A stretch of DNA of 64,000 bases from Peribacillus kribbensis DSM 17871 (GTDB lineage Bacteria; Bacillota; Bacilli; Bacillales; DSM-1321), in the NCBI RefSeq assembly GCF_000430765.1, contig NZ_KE387237.1, positions 199,042 through 263,041 on the forward strand. The letters are read 5' to 3'. This document shows, piece by piece, positions 59,759 to 64,000 of this stretch. A program made the position numbers and the translations under genes. Positions within the stretch are counted from its first letter, which is position 1; every line of letters starts with the position of its first letter. The notes beneath the pieces were generated by a model. The model did no database searches. It saw only the letters and a list, made by a program, of their open reading frames with translations, and was not told the origin of the DNA.

Positions 59759-60199
59759 GCGGAGAACGGTGCTTTTCACTCAGGACTGAAATAGAGCAGA
59801 ATGAAGAACTAAACCATTTGAATAAAATTAATAGTTGAAAAGCAGCCATCCGACAAGCATAAGACGGGCTGGCTGTGGGAAGCGGGTTTCTTCCCATGGC
59901 CAGACTGGCTTATGACTCGAGGATGGCAGTTCGGAGCTGGAATAATATAAAGCGGAGAACGGTGCTTTTCACTCTGGAATGATATAGAGCAGACTGAAGA
60001 ACTAAACCATTTGAAAAAAATTAATAGTTGAAAAGCAGCCATCCGACAAGCATAAGACGGGCTGGCTGTGGGAAGCGGGTTTCTTCCCATGCCAGACTGG
60101 CTTATGACTCGAGGATGGCAGTTCGGAGCTGGAATAATATAAAGCGGAGAACGGTGCTTTTCACTCAGGACTGAAATAGAGCAGAATGAAGAACGAAAA
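59759..60199. repeat. Tandem 192-193 bp repeat, 2.3 copies, with a long hairpin in each unit
   Basis: Units start GCGGAGAACGG at 59759, 59952 and 60144. The third stops near 60199. The two full units differ at only a few positions. Each contains an interrupted stem of about 80 bases. In unit 1, GCCATCC (59845) pairs with GGATGGC (59921), CATAAG (59858) with CTTATG (59909), CTGGC (59869) with GCCAG (59899), and TGGGAAG (59876) with CTTCCCA (59890). Minus-strand frames across it are by-products of the repeat. It lies between the pheB terminator and pheA. Confidence 0.9.
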
Positions 60200-60295
60200 G
60201 TTAACTTCGGCTGAAATAAGATCAAAAATTATTGAAATTATCAAAAAAATGGACTAATATAAACAGTAATTTTTATTGTTAGGAGAGAAGAAAAC

Positions 60296-61177
60296 TTGGG
60301 ATATAAAATAGCTTTTCTGGGACCTAAAGCAACTTTTACAGATTTGGCGGCAGCAAAGCTGTTTCCTGAGGAGGAGCGGATTCCGCTCATGACAATTCCG
60401 GAGTGCCTTGACGCCGTGGCGGACGGGGACGCGGACGCAGCCCTGATACCGGTTGAGAATACGCTTGAAGGAAGTGTCAATATTACTCTTGATTATTTGA
60501 TTCATGAAGTGGATCTTCCTATACGGGGAGAGATTACGGCACCCATCAGCCAGCATCTTATGGTTCATCCGGATCATGAGGAGGAGTGGGCTGATATAGA
60601 GAGGGTCTATTCGCATTCCCATGCGATTGCACAATGCCACAAGTTCCTTCACAAGGTGCTGAAAGGAATTCCTGCGGAAAGTGTCACTTCTACTGCTGCT
60701 GCGGCAAAGCTTGTCTCTGAAAACCCGGGAGAGCGGATTGCCGCCATAGCAAATGAAATGGCAGCCCAGGAATATGGGTTAAAGATCGTCCAGCCGGATA
60801 TCCATGATTTTAATCATAATCATACTCGTTTTATTGCCGTCTCAAAAGAACAGTTAGTATTTGAAGGCCACCAGGCAGAGGAACTCGGAATGAAAACGAC
60901 GCTGATGATCATGCTTCCCGCCGATCATCCAGGTGCCCTGCATCAGGTGTTATCTGCGTTCTCCTGGAGAAGGCTCAATTTGTCAAAAATCGAATCGAGA
61001 CCCATGAAAACAGGTCTTGGCAATTATTTTTTTATTATTGATATTAATATGGAAATGGACGGTGTCCTGATTCCTGGTGCCATTGCCGAGCTTGAGGCAC
61101 TTGGCTGCTCTGTAAAGATACTGGGAAGCTATCCGAGCTTCGCTATTCAAAAAATAAGGACGGGCAGTGCTATATAG
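60296..61177 (+). CDS. pheA: Prephenate dehydratase
   Basis: PheA converts prephenate to phenylpyruvate for phenylalanine synthesis. The 293 residues begin GYKIAFLGPKATFTDLAA, with IPVENTLEGSV for substrate binding. The catalytic Thr-Arg-Phe is in NHTRFIAVS (about 177). A C-terminal ACT domain (about 200-285) includes the ESRP motif (KIESRPMKTGLGNYFF), which binds phenylalanine for feedback in the family. The start is TTG at 60296 with AGGAGAG upstream. There is no chorismate mutase domain. Confidence 0.96.
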   Translation: MGYKIAFLGPKATFTDLAAAKLFPEEERIPLMTIPECLDAVADGDADAALIPVENTLEGSVNITLDYLIHEVDLPIRGEITAPISQHLMVHPDHEEEWADIERVYSHSHAIAQCHKFLHKVLKGIPAESVTSTAAAAKLVSENPGERIAAIANEMAAQEYGLKIVQPDIHDFNHNHTRFIAVSKEQLVFEGHQAEELGMKTTLMIMLPADHPGALHQVLSAFSWRRLNLSKIESRPMKTGLGNYFFIIDINMEMDGVLIPGAIAELEALGCSVKILGSYPSFAIQKIRTGSAI

Positions 61178-61197
61178 AGGGAGAAACGTTAACAGAG

Positions 61198-61250
61198 ACT
61201 GCAGGATGCTCAGTAAACTATGAGTTTGTCTGCAGTTTTTATTCTTTTTG
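61198..61250 (+). terminator. Terminator of pheA
   Basis: ACTGCAG (61198-61204) pairs with CTGCAGT (61230-61236), followed by TTTTATTCTTTTT. Confidence 0.75.
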
Positions 61251-61325
61251 AGTGCTGTTGATTTCGTTACAGGCGCATCGATTTCCGAAGGGAGGCGGTG
61301 TGGATTATCCAATTACAAGAGACAT

Positions 61326-61364
61326 AAAAAGGTGTCAAGAATGAGATTATTCTGGACACCTTTT
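61326..61364. terminator. Bidirectional terminator between pheA and niaR
   Basis: AAAAAGGTGTC (61326-61336) pairs with GACACCTTTT (61355-61364). On the minus strand it lies eight bases past the niaR stop and ends in a T run. Confidence 0.8.
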
Positions 61365-61371
61365 GCCGGCT

Positions 61372-61908
61372 TTACTCAACAAGAAAGCCTTCCTTTTTCA
61401 TGGCCGTCTCCGCCTGGTCCAATGCAGCTTCGGTGGCTGCGGACAGGGTATGGAGGTGGATTCCTTCGGTCAGTTCTGATAGATAGACCGCCTTTGTATT
61501 CTTGATTTTATCGAGGAACTGGTCGACTTCCTTCCGGTTGGATACCATAATGGAGGCAGTAAGGTCTCCATATACAGGATGCTCGATTTTTACATCCTTG
61601 ACCAGTATTCCGTGATCGACCAGCAGATATAGCTCTTCCTTTGCCTGTTCAGGTGAATGCTGGCAGGCGATGATCCTTTCCACCTCTTTAGGTGCTGCGG
61701 CTGTATGAAGGTATAGATAACCCTGGCTGGTGGCGATAATCGGTTCATTCCTGGCCTTGAGCAGGGTGATGTCTCCCACAATAATCTGGCGGCTGACACT
61801 GGACAGCCTTGCGAGCTCTGCTCCTGTCACAGGGGCAGTACTTTCCTTCAAGAGGTTCAGAAGCCAGTTTCTTCTTTCTTCCCCTAAGAGTTTTTTTTCC
61901 GGTTTCAT
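61372..61908 (-). CDS. niaR: NiaR, niacin-responsive repressor of NAD biosynthesis
   Basis: NiaR (YrxA) represses NAD synthesis and niacin uptake genes when nicotinic acid is present. The 178 residues have an N-terminal winged helix (about 8-62, GAELARLSSVSRQIIVGDI) and the 3H domain (about 75-175) with its conserved histidines in VDHGILV, IEHPVYGD and GIHLHT. AAGGAGAG precedes the ATG on the minus strand. In B. subtilis it lies downstream of nifS, divergent from nadBCA. Here both are reduced to fragments, yet niaR is intact, so it may control targets elsewhere such as a niacin transporter. Confidence 0.94.
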   Translation of the reverse strand: MKPEKKLLGEERRNWLLNLLKESTAPVTGAELARLSSVSRQIIVGDITLLKARNEPIIATSQGYLYLHTAAAPKEVERIIACQHSPEQAKEELYLLVDHGILVKDVKIEHPVYGDLTASIMVSNRKEVDQFLDKIKNTKAVYLSELTEGIHLHTLSAATEAALDQAETAMKKEGFLVE

Positions 61909-61972
61909 GTATCGACTCTCCTTAAAAGCTAAAGGAAATTATTTAATCATTCTATCATAGCACAATGAAAAA

Positions 61973-62120
61973 TTATATGTTTTGCTCATACGAAAGCAAT
62001 CCCTGCTGCATAGGGAAGGCAATTTCGGACAATGACCTGCACAGTATGTCCATATGTTCCTTTTTTATTTTCTTTCCAAAGGAAATGCGTATAAGCTCTT
62101 GGCTAATCAGAGCAGCCCGG
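61973..62120 (-). pseudogene. nifS: C-terminal remnant of nifS (cysteine desulfurase)
   Basis: On the minus strand directly upstream of niaR, the end of a frame reads LISQELIRISFGKKIKKEHM and then DILCRSLSEIA. IRISFG followed by a (Q/H)MD-L-L-I pattern is the usual end of NifS/IscS-type cysteine desulfurases. About 45 residues remain. The N-terminal region, PLP lysine and active-site Cys loop are absent. The order niaR-nifS on one strand matches B. subtilis. The remnant ends where the nadA fragment begins (about 62120), which marks a deletion junction. Confidence 0.65.
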
Positions 62121-62121
62121 C

Positions 62122-62476
62122 ATGAAAATCCTTGTACATCCCGAATGCTCAAGGGAAGTGGTGGCACTGTCAGATTACAGCGGCTCCACCTCTTATATCA
62201 TCCAAATGATAGAGAAGGCAGAGCCCGGGACCCAGTGGGCCATCGGGACCGAAATGAATCTTGTAAACAGCTCAGGAAAGATCATCCGGAAAAAGAAATT
62301 ATTTCACTTAATCCCCATATGTGTCCCTGCTTGACCATGAACGGATTGATCTTCCTCACTTGCTGTGGACGATTGAAAACATCGAGGCAGGCAGTGTCCA
62401 GAATCGTATAAAAGTAGCTCCGGAAACTGCAGGAGATTCTCTTTTAGCCCTAAACAGAATGCTCGGGGCTTTATAA
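62122..62476 (+). pseudogene. nadA: C-terminal, frameshifted remnant of nadA (quinolinate synthase)
   Basis: The segment encodes MKILVHPECSREVVALSDYS, then GTEMNLVN. After a frame change near 62270 it continues RKDHPEKEIISLNPHMCPCLTMN, read in pieces. After a second change near 62344 it reads IDLPHLLWTIENIEAGSVQ and ends LALNRMLGAL at TAA 62474-62476. These are the C-terminal motifs of quinolinate synthase, including a cluster cysteine in MCPCLTMN. The N-terminal half, with the other cluster cysteines, is missing. At least two frameshifts plus truncation make it a pseudogene. It sits directly before safA, as nadA does in B. subtilis. Confidence 0.88.
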
Positions 62477-62699
62477 GCTTTCATTCCTCCTGTAAGAAGC
62501 CGGGGGATTTTTATTTTTCTTGTGGTGAAGTCCCGGCTGGAAATGCTCTGTAATAAGAAAACAGAGATTCTAAAATTCTTTTAAATTTTTTTCTTTTTCT
62601 TCTAAATGCTTCCCTCCTGGCATAAGTTTTCATGAAAATGTTAGCACTTTGCCCAGACCTTCATAGGATATAAGGACATAAGCACAGGAGGGAAGATGT
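62477..62699. other. Region between the nadA remnant and safA
   Basis: No gene is seen. CATAGGATA (62662-62670) fits the sigma-K -10 pattern CATANNNTA, but no AC pair stands at the expected distance upstream. The safA promoter must lie here. Confidence 0.35.
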
Positions 62700-64000
62700 G
62701 TGAAAATTCATATAGCAAAAAAAGGGGATACTCTTTGGATTCTTTCCAAGAAATACAATGTGAATTTTGATGAGTTAAAAAAGCTGAATTCACAGTTGAG
62801 CAACCCTGATATGATCATGCCTGGCATGAAAATCAAGATACCGGGAGATGCCAAGAGCGGAGGAGGCACAGGAACTGGTGCCAAAATTACTTACAGTGCA
62901 AAAGAAACCCCTAAGAGCACGGGGCCGCTGATCAAGGAAAAAGCGAAGGAAGTCCCGGTAAGCCCCGCTCCTGTCCAGAAAGCTCCGCCGCAGCCTCCGC
63001 CGGTAAAGGAAATGCCTGTACCAGTCCCTCAGGCTCCGCCGGTGGTTAGTCAAGCCACCCAGCCGGAGATTACCGAGGTGGAGATTAATAACTATTTTAC
63101 GGCAAACATGGCTAATATGACGGTCCCAGAGCCAAAGCCGGCACCTGTCATCCCAAAGAAGCCGGCTAATGTCCTCCCGGGGCTTATGAAGCAGGAGTCG
63201 CCAGAGTCACCTGAATCACCTGAACCGCCGCCTCAGCCGCAGATGATGCAGCAGGCAGCCCCCGTCATGGAGCAGCAGCCTCCAGTGCAGGCAGCCCCGA
63301 TGCTCCCGCCGGCTGACCAGTGCATCCCAATCTCACCTGTGATGCCGGGAACAGGCTACTTTGATCCAATCAATATGCCAAATTATCCTTTCCCTGCAGC
63401 ACCTATGTTCCCACAGATGCCTGGCTATCCCCAGCAGCAGGGAGCAATGCCGCAGGTCCAGGGGGCGTACATGCAGCAGCCGTATATGCATCATGAAAGT
63501 TCAAGCTATGATTCGTCTTCTTATATTCATCATTCAATGGGCGGGCAGCCGCAGCCTTATTCTCAGGGATATCAAATGCCATTTGCACCGCAGGGAGGAG
63601 TCATGGGCGGCTTTATGGGACATTCTGAGTCTTCCAGCTCCCCTTATGAATCATCAAGCAACATGCCTAAGCACTCCATGTATTACGGACATCTCATGCA
63701 TTCAGGAGGAGTGAATCCGCAGGCAGCCCCAAGCCAGGTGATGGGACAATATGCACCTCCTGCAGACGATTGCGGCTGCGGGGCACCACAGCAGGCAATG
63801 CCTTATGAATCAAATCCGTATGGGCAGCAGGCGATGCCTTATAACCCAGCGTATCCTTCATATGGGGTGGAATCACCAGGATACCAGCCTCCTCAAGCTG
63901 CCCAGCCGTCATACGGGGGAGATATACAGGCAGGATACGGCCAGCCTCCGCAGGGAGGAGGAATGAACCAGCCGGGATACGGCCAGCCGCCATATGGGGG
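62700..64000 (+). CDS. safA: SafA, LysM-containing coat/cortex morphogenetic protein (partial)
   Basis: SafA lies at the cortex-coat boundary, binds peptidoglycan through LysM, and recruits inner coat proteins with SpoVID. The GTG at 62700 has AGGAGGG seven bases upstream. The frame stays open to the window end, giving over 430 residues without a stop. The LysM domain is at 1-48 (KKGDTLWILSKKYNVNFDEL, split). A Pro/Lys-rich linker follows, then a long Pro-Gln-Met-Tyr-Gly low-complexity part with GYGQPP-like repeats near the end and one CGCG pair (DDCGCGAP). The adjacent decayed nadA supports the identity by synteny. Confidence 0.9.
   Translation, partial: MKIHIAKKGDTLWILSKKYNVNFDELKKLNSQLSNPDMIMPGMKIKIPGDAKSGGGTGTGAKITYSAKETPKSTGPLIKEKAKEVPVSPAPVQKAPPQPPPVKEMPVPVPQAPPVVSQATQPEITEVEINNYFTANMANMTVPEPKPAPVIPKKPANVLPGLMKQESPESPESPEPPPQPQMMQQAAPVMEQQPPVQAAPMLPPADQCIPISPVMPGTGYFDPINMPNYPFPAAPMFPQMPGYPQQQGAMPQVQGAYMQQPYMHHESSSYDSSSYIHHSMGGQPQPYSQGYQMPFAPQGGVMGGFMGHSESSSSPYESSSNMPKHSMYYGHLMHSGGVNPQAAPSQVMGQYAPPADDCGCGAPQQAMPYESNPYGQQAMPYNPAYPSYGVESPGYQPPQAAQPSYGGDIQAGYGQPPQGGGMNQPGYGQPPYG

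Noticed and set aside
59759..60199. Tandem repeat considered as a CRISPR array
   Set aside because: The unit is 192-193 bp, there are only 2.3 copies, and there are no short repeats with unique spacers. No cas genes are nearby.
59499..60225. Minus-strand frames with repeated SEKHRSPLY segments
   Set aside because: They are translations of the 192-bp tandem repeat and of pheB antisense. They have no ribosome-binding sites.
61965..62411. Plus-strand frame of 148 codons read as one gene
   Set aside because: It crosses the nifS/nadA junction. Only its second half is nadA-like, and it then leaves the nadA frame, so it is part of the pseudogene scar.
62790..63053. Minus-strand frame of 87 codons
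   Set aside because: It is antisense to the proline-rich part of safA, where GC-rich codons keep the other strand open.
63361..63993. Other plus- and minus-strand frames inside safA
   Set aside because: They are out-of-frame by-products of the low-complexity safA coding region, which is open from 62700 to the window end.

Overview
This window is a chromosomal segment of an endospore-forming Firmicute of the Bacillaceae. The gene order ilvBHC-leuABCD, ysoA, tig, clpX, lonB, lonA, ysxC, hemAXCDBL, spoVID-ysxE, valS, folC, comC, spoIIB, maf, radC, mreBCD, minCD, spoIVFAB, rplU-prp-rpmA, spo0B, obg, pheB, pheA, niaR, safA follows the core-genome order known from Bacillus subtilis. The sporulation genes (spoVID, ysxE, spoIIB, spoIVFA/FB, spo0B, safA) support a spore former. 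It is not B. subtilis itself: an RNase E/G gene, a GAF-type two-component system, a diguanylate cyclase, two ATP-grasp ligases and a glycosyltransferase are inserted between the conserved blocks.

Layout. Positions 1-3300 are accessory: the tail of an unidentified gene, a small orphan gene on the minus strand, a decayed tRNA-Arg copy, a D-2-hydroxyacid dehydrogenase, an AEC-type transporter and an intact tRNA-Arg(TCT). A 1.4 kb stretch without genes follows, ending in a leucine T-box leader with a strong promoter and a CcpA-like site. It feeds the branched-chain amino acid operon (4.7-12.8 kb). Positions 12.9-24.1 kb hold protein quality control: ysoA, trigger factor, ClpX, LonB, LonA and the ribosome-assembly GTPase YsxC, with a redox-type two-component system between clpX and lonB. 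Positions 25.3-31.5 kb are the complete glutamate-1-semialdehyde route to uroporphyrinogen III. Spore coat genes, a glycosyltransferase island and a valine T-box with valS follow. Then come the ATP-grasp pair, folC, the diguanylate cyclase, comC, and the cell shape, division and sporulation cluster. The rplU-prp-rpmA ribosomal operon, spo0B, obg, pheB and pheA come next. The right end carries niaR, a decayed NAD biosynthesis locus and the start of safA, which runs off the window.

The main unusual points are these. (1) A deletion scar lies where nifS and nadBCA should be: the tail of nifS abuts a frameshifted tail of nadA while niaR remains. (2) A roughly 192-bp tandem repeat between pheB and pheA folds into a long interrupted hairpin. 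(3) Two adjacent RimK-like ATP-grasp ligases of unknown function sit between valS and folC. (4) A histidine kinase GAF domain carries a C-x3-C-x3-C-x-C cluster. (5) An 18-codon leader ORF is coupled to comC. (6) The RNase E/G ribosome-binding site is buried in a terminator-like hairpin. (7) A decayed second copy of tRNA-Arg is present. Sporulation promoters can be read directly: a full match to a sigma-F type promoter before lonB and a near-perfect sigma-E promoter before spoIVFA.
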